64,000 nucleotides of DNA, taken from the NCBI RefSeq assembly GCF_011752045.1, contig NZ_JAAKXW010000001.1, positions 124,001 through 188,000 of the forward strand, written 5' to 3'. Below, piece by piece: positions 41,437 to 51,203 of the stretch. A model generated the notes under the pieces. The model did not search any database. It was not told the origin of the DNA and saw only the letters and a program-made list of their open reading frames with translations. The translations under genes were made by a program, and so were the position numbers. The stretch is from Microbacterium hydrocarbonoxydans. Lineage in GTDB: Bacteria; Actinomycetota; Actinomycetes; Actinomycetales; Microbacteriaceae. Position 1 is the stretch's first letter. The number at the start of each line of letters is the position of its first letter.

Positions 41437-42935
41437 CCGCGCTGGAGCTCGAGGGCCTGCGGATCGCCTTCGGAGACTCCCGCGTCGTCGAAGGCGTGTC
41501 ACTGACGGTCGCGCCGGGGGAGTGCGTCGCGATCGTCGGGGAGTCGGGCGCGGGCAAGTCCCTCACCGCCCGCGCCCTCCTGGGACTCACCCCGGCGGAG
41601 GCGACGGTCGACGTCGATCGGCTCGTGATCGACAGGACGGACGCCGCCGGCCTCGCCGAGACGGGGTGGCGTGAACTGCGTGGCACCCGCATCGCGCTCG
41701 TCTCCCAGGACGCCCTGGTGTCGCTGGATCCGCTCCAGCGGATCGGAGCGGAGATCGCCGAGCCGCTGCGGCTGCACGGCCTGGCCCACGGCCGGCGAGC
41801 GATCGCCGCGCGCGTGCAGGCCCTCCTGCGGAGGGTGTGGATGCCGGAGCCGGAGCGGCGGTCCAGGCAGCATCCGCACGAGCTCTCCGGCGGCCTGCGC
41901 CAGCGGGCCCTGATCGCGTCCGCGCTGGCGGGGGATCCCGCCGTGCTCGTGGCGGACGAGCCCACGACGGCGCTCGACGCGACCGTGCAGGCCCGGATCC
42001 TTGGGCTGCTCCGGGAGATCGCGGATGCCGGGACGGGCATCGTCTTCATCAGTCACGACTTCGCGGCGGTGCAGCGGATCGCCGACCGGGTTCTCGTGAT
42101 GCGGCGCGGTGTGGTCGTGGAGTCCGGCCCGGTCGCGCAGGTGCTCGACGCCCCGCAGCACGAGTACACCCGTCAGCTCATCGCCGCCACGATCCATGAA
42201 CCGCGGACGGTGGTCGCAGAGAGCGCCGCTCCGGTGCTGGAGGCCGTCGGTGTGACGAAGGCGTTCGGTTCGATGACCGCGGTCGACGACGCGACCTTCA
42301 CCGTGCCGGAGGGGCGCACCCTCGGCATCGTCGGGGAATCCGGGTCGGGCAAGACGACCCTCGCACGGATGCTCGTCGGCGTCGAGCGGCCCGATCGCGG
42401 GGAGCTGCGCTGGTCGGGCCGCCGCCGCGTGCAGCTCGTGCACCAGAATCCCCTCGGCGCATTCGATCCGCGGTGGACGGTCGGGCGATCGCTGCGCGAG
42501 GCGCTGGAGGCGGGCGGCGTCCCCCGGGCGCAGCGTGCCGCCAGGGTGGCCGCGCTCCTCGCCGAGGTCGGCCTGGATCCTGCGCTCGCCGGACGCCGGC
42601 CCCTCGCCCTGTCGGGCGGGCAGCGCCAGCGCGCGGCGATCGCGAGGGCACTCGCGGCGGACCCGGATGTTCTCGTGCTCGACGAGCCGGTCTCGGCCTT
42701 GGACCCCTCCGTGCGGGAGCTCGTGCTGCAGCTGCTCCTGCGCCTGCAGCGGGAGCGCGCCCTCACCATGATCTTCGTGTCCCACGATCTCGGAGTGGTC
42801 GGCGCCGTGGCCGACGAGGTGCTCGTCATGCAGGACGGGCGCATCGTCGAGCAGGGCAGGACGGCGGATGTGTTCGCTGCCCCGCGGCATCCGTTCACGA
42901 AGGAGCTGCTCGCCGCTGGTCAGTCCCTGATCTGA
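41433..42935 (+). CDS. Fused double ABC ATPase of the peptide importer
   Basis: A 500-residue protein with two complete nucleotide-binding domains, equal to DppD plus DppF in one chain. Walker A motifs are GESGAGKS (near 38) and GESGSGKT (near 305); signatures are LSGGLRQR and LSGGQRQR; Walker B are VLVADEPTTALD and VLVLDEPVSALD. GTG start overlaps the permease stop. The 3' end overlaps the convergent pentapeptide-like gene by 16 bp. The fused form is known for this transporter class. Confidence 0.93.
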   Translation: MTALELEGLRIAFGDSRVVEGVSLTVAPGECVAIVGESGAGKSLTARALLGLTPAEATVDVDRLVIDRTDAAGLAETGWRELRGTRIALVSQDALVSLDPLQRIGAEIAEPLRLHGLAHGRRAIAARVQALLRRVWMPEPERRSRQHPHELSGGLRQRALIASALAGDPAVLVADEPTTALDATVQARILGLLREIADAGTGIVFISHDFAAVQRIADRVLVMRRGVVVESGPVAQVLDAPQHEYTRQLIAATIHEPRTVVAESAAPVLEAVGVTKAFGSMTAVDDATFTVPEGRTLGIVGESGSGKTTLARMLVGVERPDRGELRWSGRRRVQLVHQNPLGAFDPRWTVGRSLREALEAGGVPRAQRAARVAALLAEVGLDPALAGRRPLALSGGQRQRAAIARALAADPDVLVLDEPVSALDPSVRELVLQLLLRLQRERALTMIFVSHDLGVVGAVADEVLVMQDGRIVEQGRTADVFAAPRHPFTKELLAAGQSLI

Positions 42936-43570
42936 ATCCCGAGTCCCGCGGCGATCACCACGGCGAGCTGCTGCACCTGGAACCCGGTGAGGGTCGTGCC
43001 CCGGAGGCTGTTCGCGTCGAGATAGCTCGCCGCGTCGAGGCCGCGCAGGTCGACATCCTTCGCGCGCATGCCGCGAGGGTCGACCTCCTCGCTCGACGAC
43101 GCGGTGAAGCGGACCCGGGTGAGCTCGGCCTGCGGCATGTCGATCGTGCGGATCGCGCACCCGGAGACCTCTGCATCGGTGGCGCGGGCGGCGCCGAGGT
43201 TCAGATAGTCGATCCGGAGGTCGCGGAGTTCGAGCTCGTCGATGCGCGCGCCGCTGAGGTCGAGGGTGCCGATGCGGCCGCCCGCTATCCGGAGCCGGCG
43301 GATGCCGGCGTCGCGCAGGCGCAGCGAGGCGATCCGCACCCCGCTCATGTCGACGTCGAGGAGCGTCGCGCCGGCGAGATCCACGGCATCCGCGTCGGCG
43401 CTGATGCTGCACTGCTCGAGCGAGGAGTGGGCGAGATCGGCCGTGCCGGAGAGGGCGAGATGCGCGGCGAGCAGGTCCGCGCGCCTGGCCGGCTCGGCCT
43501 CGGCGAACTCGCGGGGCAGGTCGGGCGCGGAGACGCGCGGCGGAGCGGGGGAGGTGGGAGTGCGGGCCAT
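42920..43570 (-). CDS. Pentapeptide-repeat-like protein
   Basis: A 216-residue protein whose residues about 50-185 form consecutive short repeats with Leu or Ile every fifth position (AVDLAGATLLDVDMSGVRIA, LRIAGGRIGTLDLSGARID), the right-handed beta-helix pattern of pentapeptide proteins. Some family members mimic DNA and shield gyrase, but nothing here specifies a target. The Pro-rich start (MARTPTSPAPPRVSAP) looks flexible. It overlaps the ABC ATPase gene tail-to-tail by 16 bp. Confidence 0.75.
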   Translation of the reverse strand: MARTPTSPAPPRVSAPDLPREFAEAEPARRADLLAAHLALSGTADLAHSSLEQCSISADADAVDLAGATLLDVDMSGVRIASLRLRDAGIRRLRIAGGRIGTLDLSGARIDELELRDLRIDYLNLGAARATDAEVSGCAIRTIDMPQAELTRVRFTASSSEEVDPRGMRAKDVDLRGLDAASYLDANSLRGTTLTGFQVQQLAVVIAAGLGIQIRD

Positions 43571-43623
43571 GGGGTCGAGAGTACGGGGTGGGTCGGACGC
43601 GGAGGCGGGAGCAGCGGTCCCCG

Positions 43624-43676
43624 ATCGCAGGAATCACGCTCGATCGCAGGAAACTCGTGAGTTCGTGCGATCGAGG
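43624..43676. repeat. 53-nt palindromic element, copy A
   Basis: The word GATCGCAGGAA occurs twice in tandem and TGCGATCG follows inverted. CTCGATCGCA pairs with TGCGATCGAG, and inside it AACTC-GT-GAGTT pairs again, giving a long hairpin. The two ends align without gaps to copy B at 44646-44698. It lies 54 bp upstream of the divergent pentapeptide gene and 122 bp before the DUF559 gene, so here it is not a terminator. A further GCAGATCTGC palindrome follows at 43678-43687. Confidence 0.75.
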
Positions 43677-43798
43677 CGCAGATCTGCGATCCAGGATGCG
43701 CGGCACTCCTTCTGCACAAGTCCGATCCCGCGAGGAGTGTCTCCACAATCGGCTCTTCAGCGGGAGCAAGGGCTGCCATATTGCGATGATCTGCAGTC

Positions 43799-44638
43799 AT
43801 GACCGCAGATGAAGTCGTGTTCGAAGTCATGCGTGCCGGTGGGCTCTGCCGCACGTCGGTGCTGGGTGACAAGGGGCACGGGCCGGGTGACGTCAGAGGC
43901 GCGGTTGCGACGGGGCGGCTGCATCGACCCACACGAGGCTGGGTCTCCGTGCCGAACGCGGATCCGCTCGCCGTCCAGGCGATCCGCAGCGGTGTCGTGA
44001 TCAGCTGCGTCTCGCAGGCGCTTCGGCTCGGGCTCTGGGTGCATGACACGAAGAGCAGTGTCCTGCATGTGGCCGCAGCGCCGGGCTCGGCGGTGAGACG
44101 GACGCCTGAGATGAAGGTCCACTGGTTCAAGCCGCTCGTCCCGCGGCATCCGGATGTCGTCGCTGACCCGATCGTCAACGTCCTGGCCGCGGTCGCGGGG
44201 TGCGAGCCTTTCGAGCGGGCGTTGGCGACGTGGGAGTCCGCCATGAACAAGAACCTGGTCACGCTCGCGGAGCTGCGCGGATTCCCATGGAAGCCGCGGG
44301 CACGTCGGCTGTTGGACGCCGCGACGCCGTTCGCCGACGCCGGCCTCGAGACGTATCTTCGCGTCCGGCTCGGCTGGCTGCGGCTGCCGATCACGGTCCA
44401 GACATGGATCGCCGGGCACCGCGTCGACGTGCTGATCGGCTCGCGCCTCGTCGTGCAGATCGACGGCGGTCACCATGTCGGGGCGCAACGGGCGGAGGAC
44501 ATCAGGCACGATGCCGAACTCAGGTTGATGGGATACCACGTCATCCGTGTCGGCTACCACCAGGTCATCGAGCAATGGGAGTACGTCCAAGACCTGATCA
44601 TGCGGGCTGTTGCGCAGGGATTGCACCGGGCGGCGTGA
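43799..44638 (+). CDS. DUF559-type nuclease-like protein with AbiEi-like N-terminus
   Basis: A 279-residue protein. Residues 1-55 resemble the winged-helix start of AbiEi-type antitoxins (VRGAVATGRLHRPTRGWVSV). The C-terminal domain (about 180-275) is DUF559-like, a Vsr-related PD-(D/E)xK fold: Glu184, Asp210, then VVQIDGGHH with Asp222, and RHDAELRLMGYHVIRV. The usual Glu of the ExDG motif is Gln220 here, so activity is open. It is flanked on both sides by copies of a 53-nt palindromic repeat. Target and function are unknown; a role as a mobile or repeat-associated nuclease is inference. Confidence 0.8.
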   Translation: MTADEVVFEVMRAGGLCRTSVLGDKGHGPGDVRGAVATGRLHRPTRGWVSVPNADPLAVQAIRSGVVISCVSQALRLGLWVHDTKSSVLHVAAAPGSAVRRTPEMKVHWFKPLVPRHPDVVADPIVNVLAAVAGCEPFERALATWESAMNKNLVTLAELRGFPWKPRARRLLDAATPFADAGLETYLRVRLGWLRLPITVQTWIAGHRVDVLIGSRLVVQIDGGHHVGAQRAEDIRHDAELRLMGYHVIRVGYHQVIEQWEYVQDLIMRAVAQGLHRAA

Positions 44639-44645
44639 CTCTCCG

Positions 44646-44698
44646 GTCGCAGGAATCACCTTCGATCGCAGAGTTTCGGGGAATTCCTGCGATCGAGG
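44646..44698. repeat. 53-nt palindromic element, copy B
   Basis: Starts 7 nt after the DUF559 stop. It aligns with copy A at equal length, with nearly all differences in the middle. TCGATCGCAG pairs with CTGCGATCGA. It may also act as terminator for the DUF559 gene. It ends about 50 nt before the ileS promoter. Confidence 0.75.
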
Positions 44699-44749
44699 AG
44701 AGAAAGTGCGAGCGAAGCGCCGCCGCAGAGCGGATGCCGCACGACCACG

Positions 44750-44995
44750 TACAATGGACCCCACGAGCATCGATCCGGCCATCACCGGGGAGCTCTCGGA
44801 AGAACGCTTCGACAGGCTCAGCGCACGCGGCGGGTCGAGGTCAGTAGAACCGAGCGGGGCAGGCCCGTCACAGCCGCAGTGAGAGTGGCCCCGCCGTGAG
44901 GCGCGGCACGCGAGGTGGTACCGCGGTCCATCCGGCACGAGAGCCCGGACGGGTCGTCCTCGCAGCAGCATCCGCCACGACTCCTGCGAGACGAC
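44750..44995 (+). promoter_or_regulatory. Translational T-box riboswitch of ileS, with promoter
   Basis: -10 TACAAT lies at 44750-44755. Stem I is ultrashort: CCGG/CCGG encloses a six-base loop that holds the Ile specifier ATC (44781-44783) followed by A. A conserved GGAAGAACG (stem II) and GTAGAACCGAGCGGG follow. The T-box GGTGGTACCGCGG (44914-44926) has TGGT to pair with the tRNA ACCA end. CGAGG (44911-44915) and CCTCG (44958-44962) can form the antisequestrator. The competing hairpin, 44953-44965 with 44984-44995, runs up to the ATG and hides the ribosome-binding site. Uncharged tRNA-Ile should turn on ileS translation. Confidence 0.92.
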
Positions 44996-47900
44996 ATGAC
45001 CTACCCGCGCTCCTCCTTCGGCCCCGCCGCCGACCAGGCCGCCTCCGTGGCGCCGAGCCCCCGCTTCCCCGAGATCGAGCGCGAGGTGCTCGACTTCTGG
45101 CACACCGACCAGACCTTCCGCGCATCGATCGAGCAGCGCGAGGGGCAGGACGAGTGGGTCTTCTACGACGGCCCGCCGTTCGCGAACGGCCTGCCGCACT
45201 ACGGGCACCTGCTCACCGGCTACGCGAAGGACGTGTTCCCGCGCTTCCAGACGATGCTCGGCAAGAAGGTCGATCGCGTCTTCGGCTGGGACACCCACGG
45301 CCTGCCGGCGGAGCTCGAGGCGATGAAGCAGCTCGGCATCACCGAGAAGAGCGAGATCGAGGACATGGGCATCGACGTCTTCAACGCGAAGGCGCGGGAC
45401 TCGGTGCTCACCTACACCCGCGAGTGGCAGGACTACGTCACCCGCCAGGCCCGCTGGGTCGACTTCGAGCGCGGCTACAAGACGCTCGACCTCGGCTACA
45501 TGGAGAGCGTGCTCTGGGCCTTCAAGACCCTGTACGACAAGGGCCTCGCCTATGAGGGCTACCGCGTGCTGCCGTACTGCTGGCGCGACGAGACGCCGCT
45601 GAGCGCGCACGAGCTGCGCATGGACGACGACGTGTACCAGATGCGGCAGGACCCGTCGGTGACGGTGTCGTTCCCGCTCACCGGTGCGGATGCGGCCGCC
45701 AAGAGCCTCGAGGGCGTACGGGTGCTCGCCTGGACCACCACACCCTGGACCCTCCCGACGAACATGGCGCTCGCCGTGGGGCCCGAGATCGAGTACGTCG
45801 TCGTCGCGGCCGGTCCGAACGGCTCGGCCGACGGCGTCGAGGGCGCCCGCTACCTGCTGGCGCGCGACCTTCTCGCCGGCTACGCGAAGGACCTCGGCTA
45901 CGAGGACGCCGCAGCGGCGAACGAGGCCGTCGAGCGCACCGTCCGCGGTGCCGAGCTCGGTGGCCTGCGCTACGAGCGCCTCTTCGACTACTACGCGGAT
46001 GCCGACACCTACGGCACCGGGAACGCCTGGCAGATCCTCGTCGACGACTACGTCACGACCAGCGACGGCACCGGCGTCGTCCACCAGGCCCCGGCGTACG
46101 GTGAGGACGACCAGCGCGTCGCCGAGGCGGCCGGCATCCCGACCATCCTGTCCCTCGACGACGGCGGGCGCTTCCTCCCGAACGTCACCGACGTGGCGGG
46201 CGTGCTCTGGATGGAGGCGAACACGCCGCTCGTCCGACTGCTCCGCGAGCGCGGGAAGCTGCTGCGCCTGCAGAGCTACGAGCACTCCTACCCGCACTGC
46301 TGGCGGTGCCGGAACCCCCTGATCTACAAGGCGGTCTCGAGCTGGTTCATCCGCGTCACCGACATCAAGGACCGGATGCTCGAGAACAATGAGCAGATCA
46401 CCTGGGTGCCCGAGAACGTCAAGCACGGCCAGTTCGGCAAGTGGCTCGAGGGCGCCCGCGACTGGTCGATCAGCCGCAACCGCTACTGGGGCTCGCCGAT
46501 CCCGATCTGGAAGAGCGACGACCCGGAGTACCCGCGCGTGGACGCATACGGCTCGCTGGAGGAGCTCGAGCGCGACTTCGGCGCGCTGCCGCGCAACCCC
46601 GAGGGCGAGATCGACCTGCACCGTCCCTACATCGACGACCTCACCCGTCCGAACCCCGACGACCCCACAGGGAAGTCCACGATGCGTCGCATCGAGGACG
46701 TCTTCGACGTGTGGTTCGACTCCGGTTCGATGCCGTACGCGCAGGTGCACTACCCGTTCGAGAACCAGGAGTGGTTCGACACGCACGCCCCCGCCGACTT
46801 CATCGTCGAGTACATCGGGCAGACGCGCGGCTGGTTCTACGTCATGCATGTGCTCTCCACCGCGCTGTTCGACCGCCCGGCGTTCACCGGCGTGAGCTGT
46901 CACGGCATCGTGCTCGGCAGCGACGGCTACAAGATGTCGAAGTCGCTGCGCAACTACCCCGACGTCTCCGAGGTGCTCGACCGCGACGGCTCCGACGCGA
47001 TGCGCTGGTTCCTGATGTCGAGCTCCGTGCTCCGCGGCGGCAACCTCGCGGTCACCGAGGAGGGCATCCGCGCCGGCGTGCGCGAGTTCCTGCTGCCGCT
47101 GTGGAACTCCTGGTACTTCTTCGCCACCTACGCGAACGCGGCGAAGGACGGAGGGTACGAGGCGTCCTGGCGCACGGACTCGACCGACGTGCTCGACCGC
47201 TACATCCTCGCCCGGCTCGGCGACCTCGTCCGCGAGGTGCGCACCGACCTCGAGGGCCTGGACTCGACCACCGCAGCCGCGCGCCTGCGCGACTTCGCGG
47301 AGGTCCTGACCAACTGGTACATCCGCCGCTCGCGCGACCGGTTCTGGGAGGGCGCGTCCACGGAGGCCTTCGACACCCTGTACACGGTGCTCGAGACGCT
47401 GTGCCGCGTGGCCGCTCCGCTTGTGCCGCTGATCAGCGAGCGGGTGTGGCAGGGCCTCACCGGCGGCCGCAGCGTGCACCTGCAGGACTGGCCGGATGCC
47501 GACGCGTTCCCCGCCGCCGATGAGATCCGCGACGCGATGGATGCCGTCCGCGAGCTCTCCAGCGTCGGCAACGCGCTGCGCAAGAAGGAGAAGCTCCGCG
47601 TGCGCCTCCCGCTCGCCCGTCTCACGGTCGTGTCGCCGCTCGCGTCGACGCTCGGCCAGTTCGAGGACATCCTCCGCGACGAGCTCAACGTGAAGTCCGT
47701 CGAGCTCGTGCCGCTCGCCGAGGGTACGGCCGCCGAGTACGGCATCAGCCACCGCCTCAGCGTCAACGCGCGCGCGGCCGGTCCGCGTCTCGGCAAGGAG
47801 GTGCAGAAGGTCATCCAGGCCGCGAAGGCCGGCTTCTGGACGGAGGAGGACGGCGTGGTGACCGCCGACGGCGTCGTCCTCGAGCCGAGCGAGTACGAGC

Positions 47901-48325
47901 TCGTGCTGGAGACCACCGGTCGTCCCGAGGGAGAGGCTCTCGCGATCGTCCCCGCCGGCGGCTTCGTGCTGCTCGACACGGCCACGACGCCCGAGCTCGA
48001 GGCGGAGGGCCTCGCCCGCGACGTCATCCGCGCCGTGCAGGAGACCCGCAAGAACGCCGGCTTCGACGTCAGCGACCGGATCCAGCTCGTGCTGACCTTC
48101 GAGGAGGAGTCGGATGCCGCCGCCGTGGCGTCCGCCTTCGAGCTCGCCGGCGTCGCCGAGGAGACACTCGCGCTGCGCTACGCGGTGCGCTCCGCGAGCA
48201 CGGTGCACGTGGACTCGGGCGACGCGACCGCGGAGCCGGAGTTCGAGGCCGACGTCGCGGCCGGCACGTATGCGAACAGCGGCCCGTTCATCATCGACGT
48301 GGCGCGGATCGGAGCATCGGCATGA
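44996..48325 (+). CDS. ileS: Isoleucyl-tRNA synthetase, type 2 (eukaryote-like)
   Basis: Charges tRNA-Ile. The 1109-residue class I enzyme has the HIGH-equivalent [11 protein letters not shown] near residue 68 and [11 protein letters not shown] near residue 645; LRNYPD marks the eukaryote-like type 2 enzymes, which are known to be insensitive to mupirocin. The editing domain lies between. ATG 44996 is used because the T-box sequestrator ends exactly there. The stop overlaps folC by 4 bp. Expression is set by the T-box upstream. Confidence 0.96.
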   Translation: MTYPRSSFGPAADQAASVAPSPRFPEIEREVLDFWHTDQTFRASIEQREGQDEWVFYDGPPFANGLPHYGHLLTGYAKDVFPRFQTMLGKKVDRVFGWDTHGLPAELEAMKQLGITEKSEIEDMGIDVFNAKARDSVLTYTREWQDYVTRQARWVDFERGYKTLDLGYMESVLWAFKTLYDKGLAYEGYRVLPYCWRDETPLSAHELRMDDDVYQMRQDPSVTVSFPLTGADAAAKSLEGVRVLAWTTTPWTLPTNMALAVGPEIEYVVVAAGPNGSADGVEGARYLLARDLLAGYAKDLGYEDAAAANEAVERTVRGAELGGLRYERLFDYYADADTYGTGNAWQILVDDYVTTSDGTGVVHQAPAYGEDDQRVAEAAGIPTILSLDDGGRFLPNVTDVAGVLWMEANTPLVRLLRERGKLLRLQSYEHSYPHCWRCRNPLIYKAVSSWFIRVTDIKDRMLENNEQITWVPENVKHGQFGKWLEGARDWSISRNRYWGSPIPIWKSDDPEYPRVDAYGSLEELERDFGALPRNPEGEIDLHRPYIDDLTRPNPDDPTGKSTMRRIEDVFDVWFDSGSMPYAQVHYPFENQEWFDTHAPADFIVEYIGQTRGWFYVMHVLSTALFDRPAFTGVSCHGIVLGSDGYKMSKSLRNYPDVSEVLDRDGSDAMRWFLMSSSVLRGGNLAVTEEGIRAGVREFLLPLWNSWYFFATYANAAKDGGYEASWRTDSTDVLDRYILARLGDLVREVRTDLEGLDSTTAAARLRDFAEVLTNWYIRRSRDRFWEGASTEAFDTLYTVLETLCRVAAPLVPLISERVWQGLTGGRSVHLQDWPDADAFPAADEIRDAMDAVRELSSVGNALRKKEKLRVRLPLARLTVVSPLASTLGQFEDILRDELNVKSVELVPLAEGTAAEYGISHRLSVNARAAGPRLGKEVQKVIQAAKAGFWTEEDGVVTADGVVLEPSEYELVLETTGRPEGEALAIVPAGGFVLLDTATTPELEAEGLARDVIRAVQETRKNAGFDVSDRIQLVLTFEEESDAAAVASAFELAGVAEETLALRYAVRSASTVHVDSGDATAEPEFEADVAAGTYANSGPFIIDVARIGASA

Positions 48326-49677
48326 GCGACGACCGGCAGAGGGCGGATGCCGTCTACGAGGCGCTGCTGAGCCGCGCGGGGGAACGGTGGGTGCAGCCGC
48401 GCAAGGAGCGCGTCGCCCGGATCCTCGCCTTCCTCGACGACCCGCAGAAGACGTACCGCGTCGTGCACATCACCGGCACGAACGGCAAGACGTCGACCGC
48501 GCGGATGATCGAGAGCCTGCTGCGCGCGCACGACCTGCGCACCGGCCTGTTCACGAGCCCGCACCTGGAGCGGTTCACCGAGCGCATCATGGTCGACGGC
48601 GAGCCGATCGACGACGCGGCGATCGCCGACGCCTGGGACGAGATCGAGCCGTTCGTCGGCATCGTCGACGCCGAGCTGGAGGCCGCCGGAGACGCTCCGC
48701 TGACCTTCTTCGAACTGCTCACGGTGCTCGCGTTCGTCGCGGTCGCCGACGCCCCCGTCGACGTGCTCGTGCTCGAGGTCGGCATGGGCGGCGAATGGGA
48801 CTCCACGAACACCGCCGACGGCGACGTCGCGGTCTTCGCGCCCATCGACATCGACCACGCCGACCGCCTCGGGAACACGATCGCCGAGATCGCTCAGGTG
48901 AAGGCGGGGATCATCAAGGAGGGCGCAGCCGTCGTCTCCGCCCAGCAGCCCGCCGAGGCCGCCGAGGTGCTGAGGCGTGTGGCCGCCGAGCGGAACGCCA
49001 CGATCGCGTTCGAGGGCGAGGAGTTCGGTCTCGCGGAGCAGACGCTCGCTGTCGGCGGGCAGCTGCTCACGATCCGCGGGCTCGCGGGGGAGTACGCCGA
49101 GGAGTACCTGCCCCTGTACGGCGCCCACCAGGGCCACAACGCCGCCCTCGCGGTGGCTGCGGTGGAGTCGCTGATCGGCGGCGCCTCCCAGGCGATCGCC
49201 GCCGACATCATCTCCGAGGGACTGCAGGGCGCGACCTCCCCCGGACGCCTGCAGCTGCTGGGCATCGCTCCGACCGTGATCGTCGACGCCGCGCACAACC
49301 CGCACGGCGCCGCGGCGCTCGCCCAGGCGATGGACGACAGCTTCGACTTCGACGAATGGGGCATCGTGCTCGGCGTCCTCGCGGACAAGGACGCGGCCGG
49401 CATCGTCGAGAAGCTCGCGCCGATGGCCGCGCACGTCTTCGCCACCGCTCCGGACTCGGAGCGCGCCGGCGACGCCGACGCCATCGCCGACATCGTCGAG
49501 CAGGCGGGCCACCGGGCCACGGTGCATCCGTCCCTGGCGGACGCCGCGGATGCCGCGCGCGAATGGGCCGCCTCCTCCGACCGTCGGGCCGTCGTCATCG
49601 CCGGGTCCGTGGTGCTCGCCGGCGAGGCGATCGCGCTCTCCGAGGAGGAGGACTGGAAGTCGGGGTGGCGGGCGTGA
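48322..49677 (+). CDS. folC: Bifunctional folylpolyglutamate/dihydrofolate synthase
   Basis: Adds glutamate to dihydropteroate and folates with ATP. The 451-residue Mur-ligase-type protein has the P-loop [11 protein letters not shown] near residue 50, [26 protein letters not shown], and the C-terminal domain [16 protein letters not shown]. The ATG overlaps the ileS stop, and the stop overlaps the DUF4233 start. Confidence 0.95.
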   Translation: MSDDRQRADAVYEALLSRAGERWVQPRKERVARILAFLDDPQKTYRVVHITGTNGKTSTARMIESLLRAHDLRTGLFTSPHLERFTERIMVDGEPIDDAAIADAWDEIEPFVGIVDAELEAAGDAPLTFFELLTVLAFVAVADAPVDVLVLEVGMGGEWDSTNTADGDVAVFAPIDIDHADRLGNTIAEIAQVKAGIIKEGAAVVSAQQPAEAAEVLRRVAAERNATIAFEGEEFGLAEQTLAVGGQLLTIRGLAGEYAEEYLPLYGAHQGHNAALAVAAVESLIGGASQAIAADIISEGLQGATSPGRLQLLGIAPTVIVDAAHNPHGAAALAQAMDDSFDFDEWGIVLGVLADKDAAGIVEKLAPMAAHVFATAPDSERAGDADAIADIVEQAGHRATVHPSLADAADAAREWAASSDRRAVVIAGSVVLAGEAIALSEEEDWKSGWRA

Positions 49678-50105
49678 GCGCCGACGCGACCCCGGCTCGC
49701 GCTCCGCGACCGCCGCGCACCCTCGTGCAGAAGCTGGCGCCGATCGTGCTCGGCTTCGAGTCGATCGTCGTGTTCCTCGCGGGTCTCACGATCTTCGGGC
49801 TGAAGGCGCTGCCCGCCGGCATCCCGCAGTGGTGGGGGATCGTCGGCGGCGTCGTCGTCGCGCTCGCGTGCATCGCCGTCGCCGGGATGATCACGAAGCC
49901 GTGGGCGATCACCGCGGGATGGGTGATCCAGGTGATCGTCGCGCTCTCCGCGATCCTCGTGCCGGCGATCCTGCTCGTCGTCCTGATTTTCGGCGGCATG
50001 TGGGCGTATGCGACGATCATGGGGGTCCGTCTGGACGCACGGCGCCCCGCCGGATCGACGCCCGAGACTCAGACCCTGCAGATCTCAGACACAGAGAGTG
50101 AATGA
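49674..50105 (+). CDS. DUF4233 membrane protein
   Basis: A 143-residue membrane protein with four likely transmembrane segments (LAPIVLGFESIVVFLAGLTI, WWGIVGGVVVALACIAVAGMI, and a double segment at about 85-125). It matches the DUF4233 family, which in actinobacteria usually follows folC. Function unknown. GTG start in a GTGA overlap with folC; ndk starts 1 bp after its stop. Confidence 0.88.
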   Translation: MSADATPARAPRPPRTLVQKLAPIVLGFESIVVFLAGLTIFGLKALPAGIPQWWGIVGGVVVALACIAVAGMITKPWAITAGWVIQVIVALSAILVPAILLVVLIFGGMWAYATIMGVRLDARRPAGSTPETQTLQISDTESE

Positions 50106-50106
50106 C

Positions 50107-50523
50107 ATGGCCACCGAAGAAACCCTCGTCCTCGTCAAGCCCGACGGTGTCGCCCGCGGCCTCACGGGCGCGATCCTGGCGCGCATCGAGGCGAAGGGGT
50201 ACGCCCTCGTCGACATCCGCCTGGTCGAGCCCGACCGCGACCTCCTCGCCGCGCACTACGCGGAGCACGAGGGCAAGCCGTTCTACGAGCCGCTGCTCGA
50301 GTTCATGCTCTCCGGCCCCTCTGTCGCCATCCGCCTCGCGGGCAACCGCGTGATCGAGGGCTTCCGCTCGCTCGCAGGCACCACCGACCCGACCACCGCC
50401 GCTCCCGGCACCATCCGCGGCGACTTCGGCCGCGACTGGGGCCTGAAGGTGCAGCAGAACCTCGTGCACGGCTCGGACAGCCCCGAGTCCGCCGCGCGCG
50501 AGCTCGGCATCTGGTTCGACTGA
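50107..50523 (+). CDS. ndk: Nucleoside diphosphate kinase
   Basis: Transfers phosphate between nucleoside tri- and diphosphates via a phospho-histidine. The 138-residue protein has TLVLVKPDGVARG and the active-site His in NLVHGSDSPESA. It is the last gene of the ileS-folC-DUF4233-ndk operon and ends at a perfect terminator. Confidence 0.97.
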   Translation: MATEETLVLVKPDGVARGLTGAILARIEAKGYALVDIRLVEPDRDLLAAHYAEHEGKPFYEPLLEFMLSGPSVAIRLAGNRVIEGFRSLAGTTDPTTAAPGTIRGDFGRDWGLKVQQNLVHGSDSPESAARELGIWFD

Positions 50524-50538
50524 GCATCCGCTCCACGG

Positions 50539-50574
50539 CGAAGCCCTCCGCACGCGATCGTGCGGAGGGCTTCG
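50539..50574. terminator. Terminator between ndk and the VKOR gene
   Basis: CGAAGCCCTCCGCACG (50539-50554) pairs perfectly with CGTGCGGAGGGCTTCG (50559-50574) around CGAT. It lies between converging genes and can serve both. Confidence 0.82.
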
Positions 50575-50591
50575 TCGTGTGCGCCGGCGGA

Positions 50592-51203
50592 TCAGAAGAG
50601 GATGCGCGCCATCTCGCCGATGAAGTCGATCCCCTTGAACTGGGCCATCAGCACGATCACCGCGTAGGCGAGGACCGTCGCCAGCGGCACCCAGGCCATG
50701 AGCCGCTCGGCTCGCTCCTGGACCTTCTCGCTGCGGGTGAACGTGCCGTTGCGGGTGAGGTGCAGCATCGTGGCGAAGAACGTCGGGATGGTCACGGCCC
50801 ACGTCGCCATGCACCAGGGGCAGAGCACCACGAGGTCGTAGATGCTCTGCGAGATGAGCCAGCACACGAAGCCGAAGGCGAAGGTGATGCCGGCGCCGAA
50901 GAGGGCCCAGAACCACCGCGGGAAGCGCGCACCGGCCAGCAGCGCGACGCCGACGACGAGCGGGGCCATCCAGCCGGTGAGGCCGAGGAGGGGGTTCGGG
51001 AATCCGAAGACCTCTCCCTGCCAGGAGCTGAGGTTCTTGCCGCACTGGATGAAGGCGCTGAGGTCGCAGCCGAGCGCGGCGTCGGGCTGCTCCAGCAGCA
51101 CGAACTTCTCGACGGTGAGCTGGAAGGCGGCGAACCAGCCGACGACGCTCGCGATGATCAGCCAGACGGCGTAGACGACGGGGCGGGTGCGCTGCTCGCT
51201 CAT
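50592..51203 (-). CDS. Vitamin K epoxide reductase (VKOR) family membrane protein
   Basis: Reoxidises a periplasmic DsbA-like thiol oxidase using quinone. The 203-residue protein has five likely membrane segments, the loop cysteine pair (GCDLSAFIQCG) and the active-site CPWC in the fourth segment (VVLCPWCMATW). No DsbA gene is nearby. ATG 51203 begins the MSEQRTRPVVYAVWL start. It is divergent from the RNase E/G gene. Confidence 0.93.
   Translation of the reverse strand: MSEQRTRPVVYAVWLIIASVVGWFAAFQLTVEKFVLLEQPDAALGCDLSAFIQCGKNLSSWQGEVFGFPNPLLGLTGWMAPLVVGVALLAGARFPRWFWALFGAGITFAFGFVCWLISQSIYDLVVLCPWCMATWAVTIPTFFATMLHLTRNGTFTRSEKVQERAERLMAWVPLATVLAYAVIVLMAQFKGIDFIGEMARILF

Noticed and set aside
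43571..44749. Insertion sequence or transposon around the DUF559 gene
   Set aside because: There is no transposase gene, no target-site duplication that I can see, and the flanking repeats are not exact terminal inverted repeats of one unit.
43757..48208. 1483-codon minus-strand open frame opposite ileS
   Set aside because: It is a shadow of ileS, rich in Arg, Val and Asp with no domain, and it also crosses the DUF559 gene and the T-box.
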